Source: Chryseobacterium sp. LAM-KRS1 (GTDB lineage Bacteria; Bacteroidota; Bacteroidia; Flavobacteriales; Weeksellaceae). Taken from it: 64,000 nucleotides of DNA. The first letter of the stretch is position 1. Each line of letters opens with the position of its first letter. The notes under the pieces are model-generated. The model ran no database searches and was not told where the DNA came from. It saw only the letters and a program-made list of their open reading frames with translations. The DNA lies in assembly GCF_013184525.1 (NCBI RefSeq), contig NZ_JAAOIZ010000007.1, positions 234,251 through 298,250 on the forward strand, in the 5' to 3' direction. The position numbers were made by a program, and so were the translations under genes. Positions 1 to 9,155 of this stretch are shown here, in pieces.

Positions 1-37
1 TAATATTGTTCTTTAAACAAAATAACTACAAAGCATT

Positions 38-2044
38 TTAGAAAAAGTAATTTGCTCCAAATTGATATCTGATTCCGTCGATCCTGAAGCCAAAGTTATT
101 AGCCGGATCAGAGTTATCATTGCGGATATTTTTATCCAATAGATTATAAACACCAAAAGTAAAGCGAACATTTTTATTGAGTCGATACACCGCTCCTAAA
201 TCCAGTAAAAAATAAGATGGTATTGGAAATTCCTGTGCTCTTCCTCTGGATACTCCCGGCTGACTTTCACTTCTGTAGTTCATTCTTGACCAAAACTCGA
301 AGCTATAATTTGCTTTCCAGGCTAAGTTTGCATTTACCATATGCTTTGGTATTCTTGCATATGCTTTATTGTAAAGCGAAGGAACTTCATTGGATTTAAT
401 TTTGGTGTCTGTATAGGTATAGTTGGTTTTTAAGGTAAGATCTTTTGTCAAGTTGATTCCAAGATTAGCTTCCATTCCTATACTTTTAGCTTTACCCAGA
501 TTTTCCCTTGTTGAAATAAAATCATAAACATGATTGTATAGACTTTCAAATTGTGCACATTCCTCAGTATTATTACACTTTCTTACTTCTACCAATTTAT
601 TTTTGAAATCAGTATTAAAACCTGTTACACTCAGACTAATAACTTTCTTGTTATCTTCAAACATTATAGTTGCTTCCTGATTAAAACTTTTCTCTGGTTG
701 TAAGTCTTTATTTCCGATAATTACCCCATCCTGCGATCCTCCACCGGTTACTTGTCCCCAAGCTGGATTTACAGCTCGCAAACCTGGTGCCTTGTACCCC
801 CAAGAAGCCCCACCCTTGGCAGTGAAGTTTTTATTGATACTCCATACCAGGTAGCCTCTCGGAGTAAAATTGGATCCATAATTCTGATCATTATCCAAAC
901 GTGCTCCCGTAACTAAATGAAGCCTTTGAATCAATTTCCAGTTTCCTTCAGCAAAAGCAGACCAGTTCCAACGGGTTAATTGATCCACTACATCATTTTC
1001 TGATTTAAGTTTATTTCCAAAATCATTCAATCTTTCATATCTATATTCAGCACCAAAACTGATGACATGTTCCTTTATATTGAAATTGTTAAGGCTATAA
1101 GCTACAAAAGTCTCATACCTCATATCCCTGTTAGGGTTATTGGTATTGTCATATTGCAGATAGGAATTCGTATGAAAATTAGAATAGTCACCCTTATGGC
1201 TTAATGACAATACATTTCTTTCATAATTATTACTGGAACTTTTTGCATTAGCAGCTAATGAATACCCTGCATTCTGATTTCTTTCCTGACGATTAAAATC
1301 ATAATTTAGCTTAAACGTGTTCTTCGTGTCAGGAGTAAGACTAAGTTCTGTTCCAAAAGCTTTAATAATACGTTCCGTAAATCCTCCAACAAATTTATCT
1401 TCATTTCTATCCGAATAACTTCCTGTAATTTTTAATTGAAGAAGGTTTTTGATTAAAGATCCAGCAGTATATCCATCTATTTGATAAGTATTACCAGATT
1501 CTTTATGAACTTGCTGTATCAAACTGGTCGCTATTGACCCTTTCCAGCTATCTGTAAGCTTCTTAGTAATGATATTGATCACTCCTCCCATTGCATCAGA
1601 ACCATATAGTGAGGACATCGGTCCTTTTACTACTTCAATTCTTTCAATAGTCTCCAATGGAGGCATCCATCCTTGTTCAATTCCGGGACCATCAGAATTT
1701 GGTCTTGTCTCCCTTGTATTAATTCTCTTCCCATCAATTAAGACTAATGTCTGCCCGGATTCAGCCCCTCTTATTGAGAAATCACTGGTACTTCCCCCTC
1801 CCGTAATAAAAACTCCGGGAACATCCTGTAAAGCATCTGTTATATCCCGATATGCCCTCTTTTTTAGATCTGCCTGTGTAATCACAGAAATAGTAGCTGG
1901 AGTATCTTTAATTTTTTGTGCATATCCTGATCCGGTTATAACCACTTCATCAATATTTCCGTTTTTTAAAGAATCTTTTACCTTCTGACCATTTGCTAAA
2001 CCAATCCCTAGCAATGCTAAATAAATAGATACTGTTCTCTTCAT
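38..2044 (-). CDS. TonB-dependent outer-membrane receptor (FepA/CirA-like)
   Basis: This is an outer-membrane TonB-dependent receptor of about 668 residues, the usual size of siderophore or colicin-type receptors. It has a signal peptide (MKRTVSIYL... to ANGQ), a plug domain near residues 30-150 with VLIDGKRIN and SSLYGSDAMGGVINII motifs, and a barrel ending in aromatic residues (FGANYFF). It lacks the carboxypeptidase-like N-terminal domain and the SusD partner of glycan systems, so a metal chelate is the likelier substrate; this is inference. I chose the ATG at 2044 (another lies at 2050) because an upstream TTG at 2059 falls inside a TATTTTTG -7 promoter element at 2057-2064. It is transcribed as a single gene, separated from rpsJ by a terminator. 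Confidence 0.9.
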   Translation of the reverse strand: MKRTVSIYLALLGIGLANGQKVKDSLKNGNIDEVVITGSGYAQKIKDTPATISVITQADLKKRAYRDITDALQDVPGVFITGGGSTSDFSIRGAESGQTLVLIDGKRINTRETRPNSDGPGIEQGWMPPLETIERIEVVKGPMSSLYGSDAMGGVINIITKKLTDSWKGSIATSLIQQVHKESGNTYQIDGYTAGSLIKNLLQLKITGSYSDRNEDKFVGGFTERIIKAFGTELSLTPDTKNTFKLNYDFNRQERNQNAGYSLAANAKSSSNNYERNVLSLSHKGDYSNFHTNSYLQYDNTNNPNRDMRYETFVAYSLNNFNIKEHVISFGAEYRYERLNDFGNKLKSENDVVDQLTRWNWSAFAEGNWKLIQRLHLVTGARLDNDQNYGSNFTPRGYLVWSINKNFTAKGGASWGYKAPGLRAVNPAWGQVTGGGSQDGVIIGNKDLQPEKSFNQEATIMFEDNKKVISLSVTGFNTDFKNKLVEVRKCNNTEECAQFESLYNHVYDFISTRENLGKAKSIGMEANLGINLTKDLTLKTNYTYTDTKIKSNEVPSLYNKAYARIPKHMVNANLAWKANYSFEFWSRMNYRSESQPGVSRGRAQEFPIPSYFLLDLGAVYRLNKNVRFTFGVYNLLDKNIRNDNSDPANNFGFRIDGIRYQFGANYFF

Positions 2045-2056
2045 AATCATTTTTTG

Positions 2057-2064
2057 CAAAAATA
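2057..2064 (-). promoter_or_regulatory. -7 promoter element of the TonB receptor
   Basis: On the minus strand this reads TATTTTTG, matching the Bacteroidota -7 consensus TAnnTTTG. No good -33 TTG lies 19 bases upstream. ATTTAGAATT lies just upstream at 2075-2084 and resembles half of a flavobacterial Fur box, which would suit iron control but is only a half-site. Confidence 0.5.
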
Positions 2065-2285
2065 TTATTTTTATTAATTCTAAATAAATTAATAATGGTG
2101 ATATATGTCATTGCAAAGAATTACTCTTTGTAATTTTATTACCACTCAGTTTAATTCGCAAAAAAATCTACAAACATAAAGTTCAATATTTACCAAATAA
2201 AAAAAAGGTCAATCGTTCTCTACAGACTCCTCTACTTCTTACGGTTCCTCGTCCAAATATCATTGAAATCTTTCTTATTGATACA
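2065..2285. other. Non-coding region between the TonB receptor and the str terminator
   Basis: AT-rich DNA with no supported gene on either strand. It carries the upstream part of the TonB receptor promoter, including the ATTTAGAATT half-site. I see no further hairpin or repeat. Confidence 0.5.
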
Positions 2286-2320
2286 TAAAAAAATCCGCCC
2301 CTTTTACAGGGACGGATTCT
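2286..2320 (-). terminator. Terminator of the str operon
   Basis: On the minus strand AATCCGTCCC and GGGGCGGATT form a 10-bp stem with one mismatch, followed by a run of Ts. It lies just beyond the rpsJ stop, so transcription appears to end after rpsJ. Confidence 0.85.
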
Positions 2321-2345
2321 ATAATCATTGCAAAGTATGCAATTA

Positions 2346-2651
2346 TCACACTTTAATTTCTACGTCAACACCGCTTGGTAACTCTAATTTCATTAGAGCA
2401 TCAACAGTTTTAGAAGAAGAAGAGTAGATATCCATCAATCTCTTGTGAGCTGATAATTGGAACTGCTCTCTTGCTTTTTTGTTAACGTGTGGAGATCTCA
2501 ACACCGTGAAGATTCTCTTGTTAGTTGGTAATGGAATAGGTCCGTTTACAACAGCCCCGGTAGCCTTTACCGTTTTTACGATCTTCTCAGCAGACTTGTC
2601 TACCAAGTTGTAATCGTAAGATTTTAGTTTTATTCTGATTCTTTGTGACAT
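2346..2651 (-). CDS. rpsJ: 30S ribosomal protein S10
   Basis: Ribosomal protein S10, 101 residues, full length for the family. Typical motifs are IRIKLKSYD at the start, GPIPLPTNKRIFTVLRSPHVNK in two parts of the middle, and a C-terminal ELPSGVDVEIKV. It belongs to the 30S head and is also the NusE antitermination factor. It follows fusA by 16 bases as the last gene of the str operon. In many bacteria rpsJ is directly followed by rplC and the rest of the S10 operon; here a strong terminator and an unrelated receptor gene follow instead. Confidence 0.98.
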   Translation of the reverse strand: MSQRIRIKLKSYDYNLVDKSAEKIVKTVKATGAVVNGPIPLPTNKRIFTVLRSPHVNKKAREQFQLSAHKRLMDIYSSSSKTVDALMKLELPSGVDVEIKV

Positions 2652-2667
2652 TTCTTTAATTTAAAAA

Positions 2668-4785
2668 TTAACCTTTTGCTTTAGCAATGATTTCTTCAGC
2701 AACGTTTTGTGGAGTCTGAGCGTATTTCTCTAATTCCATAGAAGATGTAGCTCTTCCTGATGAAAGTGTTCTTAGAGTTGTTACATATCCAAACATTTCA
2801 GAAAGTGGAACAGAACCTTTGATAACTACAGCACCGTTCTTTTCTTCCTGACCACTGATCGTACCTCTTCTCTTGTTAAGGTCACCAATAATGTTACCCA
2901 TATATTCTTCCGGAGTTACAACTTCCAGTTTCATAATAGGCTCCATAATTACCGGCTTAGCAGCTTTACCAGCTTCCTTAAATCCTAATTTAGCAGCTAA
3001 TTCGAAAGAAAGAGCATCAGAATCCACCGCGTGGAAAGATCCATCTTTAAGAGTAACTTTAATACCTTCAACTTCGAAACCAGCCAATGGACCGTTCTTC
3101 ATTGCAGCTTTAAATCCTTTTTCAATTGCAGGAACGAATTCTCTTGGAACGTTACCACCTTTGATCTCATTGATGAATTCTAAACCAACTTTACCTTCGT
3201 CAGCAGGTCCTAGTTCAAATACAATATCAGCAAATTTACCTTTACCACCTGATTGTTTTTTGTAAACTTCTCTATGGCTGGCAACTTTTGTTAAGTTTTC
3301 TTTGTACTCTACCTGAGGTTGTCCTTGGTTTACTTCAACTTTGAACTCTCTCTTCATACGATCTACAATGATATCCAAGTGAAGCTCACCCATACCAGAG
3401 ATAATCGTTTGTCCAGAAGCTTCGTCAGTTCTAACAGTAAACGTTGGATCTTCTTCAGCCAATTTTGCTAATGCGTTACCCATTTTATCCTGGTCCGCTT
3501 TAGTTTTAGGCTCAACAGCGATACCGATTACCGGATCAGGGAAAACCATCGATTCAAGAACGATTGGGTTTTTCTCATCACACATCGTATCACCAGTTTT
3601 GATAGATTTGAATCCTACTGCTGCACCAATATCTCCTGCTTCAATATATTCTACAGGATTTTGCTTGTTAGCGTGCATCTGATAGATTCTTGAGATTCTT
3701 TCTTTATCTCCAGAACGAGTGTTCAGGATATAAGAACCTGCATCTAATCTTCCAGAGTATGCTCTGAAGAATGCTAATCTTCCCACGAATGGGTCAGTAG
3801 CAATCTTAAATGCTAAAGCCGCGAAAGGCTCATTTACGTCTGGTTTTCTTGTAATTTCAGCGTCTGTTCTTGGATCAGTACCTTTGATATCATCTTTATC
3901 CAATGGAGAAGGCAAGTATTTACATACTGCATCCAACATAAACTGTACTCCTTTATTTTTGAATGAAGAACCACAAGTCATTGGGATAATAGATAAATCA
4001 ATAGTAGCTTTTCTAAGAGCTTCGTTGATTTCTTCTTCAGAGATTGAATCCGGATCTTCGAAGAATTTCTCCATCAAAGTCTCATCATAGTCAGCTACAG
4101 CTTCAACTAATTTCTCTCTATATTCGTGAACCTCAGCTTTCATGTCTTCAGGAATTGGCACTACTTCAAAAGTAGCTCCTTGTCCTGCTTCATCCCAGAT
4201 GATAGCTCTGTTTTTAATTAAGTCTACAACACCTTTAAAGTCTTCTTCAGCACCGATTGGTAAAACGATTGGAACTGCATTAGATCCTAACATTTCTTTA
4301 ACTTGTTTTACAACGTTAAGGAAGTCAGCACCTTGTCTGTCCATTTTGTTTACGAATCCCATTCTAGCAACTTTGTAGTTGTCAGCAAGTCTCCAGTTTG
4401 TTTCAGACTGAGGCTCTACTCCATCTACTGCAGAGAATAAGAATACCAAACCATCCAATACTCTCAAAGATCTGTTTACTTCTACTGTGAAGTCAACGTG
4501 TCCCGGTGTATCGATGATGTTGAAGTGGTAAGGTTTAGTGTCGGCTACAGGTTTTCCTTGATCTGTTGGAAAGTTCCAAGAACAAGTAGTTGCAGCAGAA
4601 GTAATGGTAATACCTCTTTCTGCTTCCTGCTCCATCCAGTCCATTGTAGAAGCACCATCGTGAACCTCTCCAATTTTGTGGTTTACACCAGTATAGAATA
4701 AAATCCTTTCTGTAGTGGTAGTCTTACCTGCATCAATGTGAGCAGCGATACCAATATTTCTTGTAAATTTAAGATCTCTTCCCAT
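2668..4785 (-). CDS. fusA: Elongation factor G
   Basis: Elongation factor G, 705 residues, the ribosomal translocation GTPase. The GTPase motifs are intact: AHIDAGKTT (G1, near residue 17), RGITI (G2), DTPGH (G3) and NKMD (G4). Domains II-V follow, with GMGELHLDI in domain III and the AVDSDALSFELAA region of domain IV. It sits between rpsG (6-base gap) and rpsJ (16-base gap) and is co-transcribed from the rpsL promoter. Length and motifs are ordinary, with no sign of the shortened EF-G2 paralogues. Confidence 0.98.
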   Translation of the reverse strand: MGRDLKFTRNIGIAAHIDAGKTTTTERILFYTGVNHKIGEVHDGASTMDWMEQEAERGITITSAATTCSWNFPTDQGKPVADTKPYHFNIIDTPGHVDFTVEVNRSLRVLDGLVFLFSAVDGVEPQSETNWRLADNYKVARMGFVNKMDRQGADFLNVVKQVKEMLGSNAVPIVLPIGAEEDFKGVVDLIKNRAIIWDEAGQGATFEVVPIPEDMKAEVHEYREKLVEAVADYDETLMEKFFEDPDSISEEEINEALRKATIDLSIIPMTCGSSFKNKGVQFMLDAVCKYLPSPLDKDDIKGTDPRTDAEITRKPDVNEPFAALAFKIATDPFVGRLAFFRAYSGRLDAGSYILNTRSGDKERISRIYQMHANKQNPVEYIEAGDIGAAVGFKSIKTGDTMCDEKNPIVLESMVFPDPVIGIAVEPKTKADQDKMGNALAKLAEEDPTFTVRTDEASGQTIISGMGELHLDIIVDRMKREFKVEVNQGQPQVEYKENLTKVASHREVYKKQSGGKGKFADIVFELGPADEGKVGLEFINEIKGGNVPREFVPAIEKGFKAAMKNGPLAGFEVEGIKVTLKDGSFHAVDSDALSFELAAKLGFKEAGKAAKPVIMEPIMKLEVVTPEEYMGNIIGDLNKRRGTISGQEEKNGAVVIKGSVPLSEMFGYVTTLRTLSSGRATSSMELEKYAQTPQNVAEEIIAKAKG

Positions 4786-4791
4786 TTCAGA

Positions 4792-5268
4792 TTAGAATTT
4801 AAAGTGTGAGAAAGCTTTGTTAGCTTCCGCCATTTTATGAGTGTCACTTTTCTTTTTATAAGCAGCACCTTCTTCTCTAGAAGCAGCAACAATTTCGTTA
4901 GCTAATTTCAAAGCCATAGACTTATCATTTCTAGCTTTAGAATATTTAATTAACCATTTCATCGCCATAGAAATTTTTCTATCAGCTCTGATTGGCATTG
5001 GGATTTGGAAGTTAGCACCACCTACTCTTCTTGAACGTACTTCTACGTGAGGCATTACGTTAGTAAGGGCATCTTTCCAGATTTCAAGAGAAGTCTTTTC
5101 AGTTTCTCCTTTTTTAGTTTCTACAACGTCTAATGCATCATAGAAAATTTTGAATGCGATAGACTTTTTACCGTCTAGCATTAGGTTATTTACAAATCTA
5201 GTTACCAATTGATCATTAAATTTTGGATCTGGTAACAACGGTCTTTTTTTCGCTTTTGTCTTTCTCAT
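4792..5268 (-). CDS. rpsG: 30S ribosomal protein S7
   Basis: Ribosomal protein S7, 158 residues, full length. It opens MRKTKAKKRPLLPDP and contains the VNNLMLDGKKS and EVRSRRVGGANFQIP signatures that contact the 3' domain of 16S rRNA. It lies 22 bases after rpsL and 6 bases before fusA in the conserved str operon order. The C-terminus (MAEANKAFSHFKF) is normal. Confidence 0.98.
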   Translation of the reverse strand: MRKTKAKKRPLLPDPKFNDQLVTRFVNNLMLDGKKSIAFKIFYDALDVVETKKGETEKTSLEIWKDALTNVMPHVEVRSRRVGGANFQIPMPIRADRKISMAMKWLIKYSKARNDKSMALKLANEIVAASREEGAAYKKKSDTHKMAEANKAFSHFKF

Positions 5269-5290
5269 TGTTTTGTACCTTATTTAATGA

Positions 5291-5704
5291 TTATTTTTTC
5301 TTTCCTTTAGCTGGTGCAGCAGCTGCCTGACCTGGTTTAGGTCTCTTAGCTCCGTACTTAGATCTTCTCTGTGTTCTTCCATTTACACCTGCAGTGTCTA
5401 ATGCACCTCTTACGATGTGGTAACGTACTCCCGGTAGGTCTTTCACCCTTCCGCCTCTTACCAATACTATCGAGTGCTCTTGAAGATTATGTCCTTCGCC
5501 CGGGATGTAGGCGTTGACTTCTTTACCGTTTGAAAGTCTTACCCTTGCTACTTTTCTAAGTGCAGAGTTAGGTTTCTTAGGAGTGGTAGTATATACTCTC
5601 GTACATACACCTCGTCTTTGTGGACAAGAATCAAGGGCAGCCGATTTGCTCTTCTTGGCAAGCGTGGCTCTTCCTTTTCTTACTAATTGTTGAATAGTAG
5701 GCAT
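5291..5704 (-). CDS. rpsL: 30S ribosomal protein S12
   Basis: Ribosomal protein S12, 137 residues, with a Lys/Ala-rich C-terminal tail (AAAAPAKGKKK) often seen in Bacteroidota. The decoding-site loops TPKKPNSALRK and GGRVKDLPGVRYH carry the ancestral lysines at which streptomycin resistance substitutions arise, so the sequence looks like the unsubstituted type. It is the first gene of the str operon and has a near-perfect promoter just upstream. Confidence 0.98.
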   Translation of the reverse strand: MPTIQQLVRKGRATLAKKSKSAALDSCPQRRGVCTRVYTTTPKKPNSALRKVARVRLSNGKEVNAYIPGEGHNLQEHSIVLVRGGRVKDLPGVRYHIVRGALDTAGVNGRTQRRSKYGAKRPKPGQAAAAPAKGKKK

Positions 5705-5728
5705 TTAATTGCTTTTTATTTTAAGCTG

Positions 5729-5758
5729 CAAAAATAGTAATATTTTTTTAATTGACAA
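5729..5758 (-). promoter_or_regulatory. Promoter of the str operon
   Basis: On the minus strand TTG (5756-5758) is followed after exactly 19 bases by TATTTTTG (5729-5736), matching the Bacteroidota consensus TTG-N19-TAnnTTTG. The predicted transcript starts about 20 bases before the rpsL ATG. Confidence 0.8.
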
Positions 5759-5796
5759 GTAGTTATGTATTTTTTATATACTTGAAACTAAAATAT

Positions 5797-6744
5797 TTAT
5801 TTGAATACTTCTTTGATTACTTTTCCTTTAGCGTACTGTAAAGGAACTCCCAAAAGTTCGGCTATAGTACTTGCTATATCAATCTGCTCATAATTTCCGG
5901 TACTAATCGTAGTGTTCTTTTTAAAATCCGGCCCAAGAGCAAAAAATTCAATATGCCTACATCCGTTACAACTGTCCCCGTGCTCGGCAAACCCACCATT
6001 GGCATCCAAATGTCTCCCGTGATCATTAGAAACAATAAGAGTAGTTTTATCTTTATAGGCAGGAAGAGACTGAATATGATCCCACACTTCTTTAATGGAA
6101 GCATCCGTCGTTTTTATTGCATTGATATAGGCGTTCCAATTGTTAGCATGTCCATAAGAATCAACATCTTTTAAATTGATGATAATAATATTTGGTGCAT
6201 ATTGTCCCATTATATTTTTCACCCTGGAAATTGTTACATCGTCAGCTCTGTAGCCTGAGCCATTTCCACTTACCCCGCAATCCGCACTTGGTTGGAATTT
6301 ATCTTTCCAGTCTACCTGCTTGCAGTTATTTAAAACTTCCAGTTTATCTTTAGAAGATACAATCCAAGCTTTTGTTTTAGCTGCTCCGGTATATTTCAAC
6401 CATTGTTGCATTACCGAAGGATAACCTGGTAACTCCGTACCATTATTCTTAATATTTTCATATACTCCGGAACACATGGCGCTATGCCCGGGGTTGGTGC
6501 TCGTAGTTCCATTGTTTTTAAAATTACTGATAAATACTCCTTGACTCAAAAGGCTCACTCTATTAGGAATATTCTTTTTTGTTGATTCTTCCCAGGTCTC
6601 AGAAATACGGGGACCATCTACAACCAATAAAACAACATTCTTGGTTTCATATTTTTTTTCAGTAGGCGCCTGTCCGTCTTTATCTCTATCTGAACATGAA
6701 AAAATAAAAAGAAGGAATGCTAAAAGTAAAATAGTCTTTTTCAT
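5797..6744 (-). CDS. Alkaline phosphatase-superfamily lipoprotein
   Basis: A lipoprotein of about 315 residues in the alkaline phosphatase/phosphodiesterase superfamily. The ATG at 6744 gives a proper lipoprotein signal (MKKTILLLAF... to LFIFSC); the longer reading adds 14 unlikely residues. The metal-binding pattern is visible: VVDGP near the start, a candidate Thr nucleophile in TSTNPGHS, DVDSYGHA, NDHGRH and a final His in CRHIEF. It probably hydrolyses a phosphate ester in the periplasm or at the cell surface; the substrate is unknown. It stands alone between the str operon and a membrane protein gene. Confidence 0.8.
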   Translation of the reverse strand: MKKTILLLAFLLFIFSCSDRDKDGQAPTEKKYETKNVVLLVVDGPRISETWEESTKKNIPNRVSLLSQGVFISNFKNNGTTSTNPGHSAMCSGVYENIKNNGTELPGYPSVMQQWLKYTGAAKTKAWIVSSKDKLEVLNNCKQVDWKDKFQPSADCGVSGNGSGYRADDVTISRVKNIMGQYAPNIIIINLKDVDSYGHANNWNAYINAIKTTDASIKEVWDHIQSLPAYKDKTTLIVSNDHGRHLDANGGFAEHGDSCNGCRHIEFFALGPDFKKNTTISTGNYEQIDIASTIAELLGVPLQYAKGKVIKEVFK

Positions 6745-6889
6745 AATTTGTAGAATTTTGGTTCTAAAATTAGGAAAATACATCATCGAGTAACATTAAT
6801 TAATTGTTATACATTTTTAAAATTAATCATAACAACAGTATGCAATAGAAATCACGAAACTGAAATTAATAAAAAGCTTTCTTCATCTA

Positions 6890-8485
6890 CTAGTCCACAA
6901 TACGAACTTCAACGTTCTTATTCCACTTAAAATCCCGGATATTTCTTCTTAATGTCTCTGGATTAGTTTGCTCAAGCGCATAAATGGAAACCTCATCTTT
7001 TGATACAGCAATCATATTTTTAATCTTCAAAACGGCAATTTTTTTCCAATTTCGTGGAATATGCCCCTGAAACCATTCATCATATATTACTGCGATTTCA
7101 TATTTGTTATTAGTAGTATATTGAATTAGAAAATTCTCAAATTCCTCATCTAAATTTCTTTTATCAGCGGTAAAAGGAATCATTTCTACAGATCCAAGCC
7201 CCACAATATCCAGCAAATGGATATCTGTATAGTAACTTATAGCACCAATATCATTCGCTACCACTTTAGACGTATTATAATAGGTATGTAAAAATCTTGC
7301 GGATTGTATTTGTTGTTCATAAATATTTTTTCCGCCATTCTCAAGAATACGATCTGCGAACCAACTTTTATAAAAAAGAAGCAGGATATTCATAATTACC
7401 AGGATAGTAATAAGTTTTTCTCCTTTGATGTAACTTTTATAGTCAGAAAACAGAGCAGATATTCTGGGAATAATTGCCATACAAAACCCTGTCAATATAT
7501 AGGCTTCATACCTGAACATCCCTTTAAGATCAGCAAACATGGCATGACAAATCATTAAGAGGGAAAAAACAATTAGGAAAAAGTTCTTTATAATAACTTC
7601 TTTTAAAGACTTATTCCTGATAGTATCTCTGCATATGAAAACAGTACTTATTAAAATTGGAAAAATACCTATTTTATAAAAGCTTTTATTAAGGAATAAA
7701 TGATCAAGAAAGATCGTTTTAAGCCGCACAAACATTTCAGGTCCTAAAGTCAATTGAGTTCCTTTTACCACAACTGAATTGGGAAAAAAATAACCATCCT
7801 GCTGATAATTGAAATAACAGAATAATAATACAGGGACAAAACCTGCAATTAAAACACCTAAGGCATTTTTCCATTTTTTAACCGTAATAAGAACACCAGC
7901 GAGGATCACAAAATAAAACATACTTTCGAAGCGGACCAGCCCCATCAATATAAGGGAAAGATAAAATGCCGGAACTGCCATCCTGCTCTTATTCCAATTG
8001 CTGAAGGAATATATATTGACGATAAAAAGAAATACCTGAAAAACATGTTCCATACCGGAGAGTACCTGCAAATGCAAAACAGCAAAAAACAAAGTAACCA
8101 ACGTTGCTAAAACAGTATTTCTTACATTCCTGAAAGTTTCTCCATAATACATGGAAAGGAAATAAAGAATTCCTAACGCGAAGGTTATATTAAAATACAG
8201 AGGGATCTGATCATGATTACCGAATACCTGGATTAAAAAACTGATCATAAAAGTAAACAAGGGAGAGGAAGAAGTAGACGAAAACCCATACCTTGTAATT
8301 CCCCATACATCATGTAAAGCAAAATTCTTAGCGATAGCGAGATGAATATAAGCGTCGTCAAGAGGATATACATATTGTCCATCTGTTTTTGAAATACTAA
8401 GTATATAATAAAATATACAGATACCAAAAAATACAAAAAGAGATAAAAAGAAACTCTGCAAACCTATATTTCGCGATGACGACAT
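6890..8485 (-). CDS. Multi-spanning GT-C-like membrane protein
   Basis: An integral membrane protein of about 531 residues with roughly ten hydrophobic helices and a soluble C-terminal tail. Near residue 40 it has YPLDDAYIHLAIAKN, an acidic motif in the first periplasmic loop like that of GT-C fold glycosyltransferases (ArnT/PMT-like enzymes using polyprenyl-linked sugars). The ATG at 8485 (MSSSRN) is preferred over a start 14 codons upstream. The family name is inference from topology and the DD motif. It is divergent from dps and has no glycan-synthesis neighbours. Confidence 0.6.
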   Translation of the reverse strand: MSSSRNIGLQSFFLSLFVFFGICIFYYILSISKTDGQYVYPLDDAYIHLAIAKNFALHDVWGITRYGFSSTSSSPLFTFMISFLIQVFGNHDQIPLYFNITFALGILYFLSMYYGETFRNVRNTVLATLVTLFFAVLHLQVLSGMEHVFQVFLFIVNIYSFSNWNKSRMAVPAFYLSLILMGLVRFESMFYFVILAGVLITVKKWKNALGVLIAGFVPVLLFCYFNYQQDGYFFPNSVVVKGTQLTLGPEMFVRLKTIFLDHLFLNKSFYKIGIFPILISTVFICRDTIRNKSLKEVIIKNFFLIVFSLLMICHAMFADLKGMFRYEAYILTGFCMAIIPRISALFSDYKSYIKGEKLITILVIMNILLLFYKSWFADRILENGGKNIYEQQIQSARFLHTYYNTSKVVANDIGAISYYTDIHLLDIVGLGSVEMIPFTADKRNLDEEFENFLIQYTTNNKYEIAVIYDEWFQGHIPRNWKKIAVLKIKNMIAVSKDEVSIYALEQTNPETLRRNIRDFKWNKNVEVRIVD

Positions 8486-8587
8486 TTTATGATAAATTAT
8501 AAGAATACCAAAGATAAGTATCATCAATCAGGAACCTACTATTTCGGCACAATATTTACTGCATATATAGCATAAAAAAATAAACGT

Positions 8588-9064
8588 ATGAAAAATGCCA
8601 GTATTATCGGTCTTAAAGAAACCGATTGTAAAAACATTTCGGAAAAGCTTAATGTACTATTAGCCAATTATTCAGTATTTTATCAAAACACAAGAGGTTC
8701 TCACTGGAACATCAAAGGTGACCAGTTTTTCACACTACACCCGAAATTTGAAGAATTATATAATAGCCTTGTATTAAAGATCGACGAAATTGCCGAAAGA
8801 ATCCTGACCTTAGGAGCAACTCCCGGACATAATTATTCAGACTATTTAAAAATATCTACAATTAAAGAAAGTAAGGAAGTAAGTGACGGAACGAAAAGCG
8901 TAGAAATCATTTTAAATTCTTTCAAAGTAGTTTTGGATCTTCAGAGAGAGCTTCTTGATATTACCGAGAAAGCAGGAGATGAGGGAACAAATTCACAAAT
9001 GAGCGACTATATTACGGAGCAGGAAAAAGAAGTATGGATGTATAACTCTTATCTGGGTAAATAA
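8588..9064 (+). CDS. dps: Dps-family ferritin-like protein
   Basis: A Dps/ferritin-like protein of 158 residues, the standard length. Dps dodecamers oxidise iron with peroxide, store it and can protect DNA in starved or oxidatively stressed cells. The inter-subunit ferroxidase ligands are visible in RGSHWNIKG (His) and KIDEIAERILTLG (Asp/Glu). The N-terminus has few lysines, so DNA binding is not assured. It is a single gene ended by a hairpin terminator at 9091-9120 and divergent from the membrane protein upstream. Confidence 0.93.
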   Translation: MKNASIIGLKETDCKNISEKLNVLLANYSVFYQNTRGSHWNIKGDQFFTLHPKFEELYNSLVLKIDEIAERILTLGATPGHNYSDYLKISTIKESKEVSDGTKSVEIILNSFKVVLDLQRELLDITEKAGDEGTNSQMSDYITEQEKEVWMYNSYLGK

Positions 9065-9090
9065 CCCACAAAGATCATCGATATATAAAA

Positions 9091-9120
9091 AAAATCGTCT
9101 TACATTTAGACGATTTTTAT
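9091..9120. terminator. Terminator after dps
   Basis: AAAATCGTCT and AGACGATTTT form a 10-bp perfect stem around a 7-base loop, flanked by A and T runs. It could work on both strands, but only dps points into it. Confidence 0.8.
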
Positions 9121-9130
9121 TTTTAATTAT

Positions 9131-9138
9131 TAAATTTG
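9131..9138 (+). promoter_or_regulatory. -7 promoter element of pncB
   Basis: TAAATTTG matches the Bacteroidota -7 consensus TAnnTTTG and lies 17 bases before the pncB ATG. No clear -33 TTG is seen at the proper distance. Confidence 0.5.
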
Positions 9139-9155
9139 CGTTAAAATTACACAAT

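Noticed and set aside
1569..1988. 139-residue plus-strand reading frame
   Set aside because: It is antisense to the TonB receptor, has no recognisable domain, and is Ser/Pro/Ile-rich as expected for the reverse frame of a coding gene.
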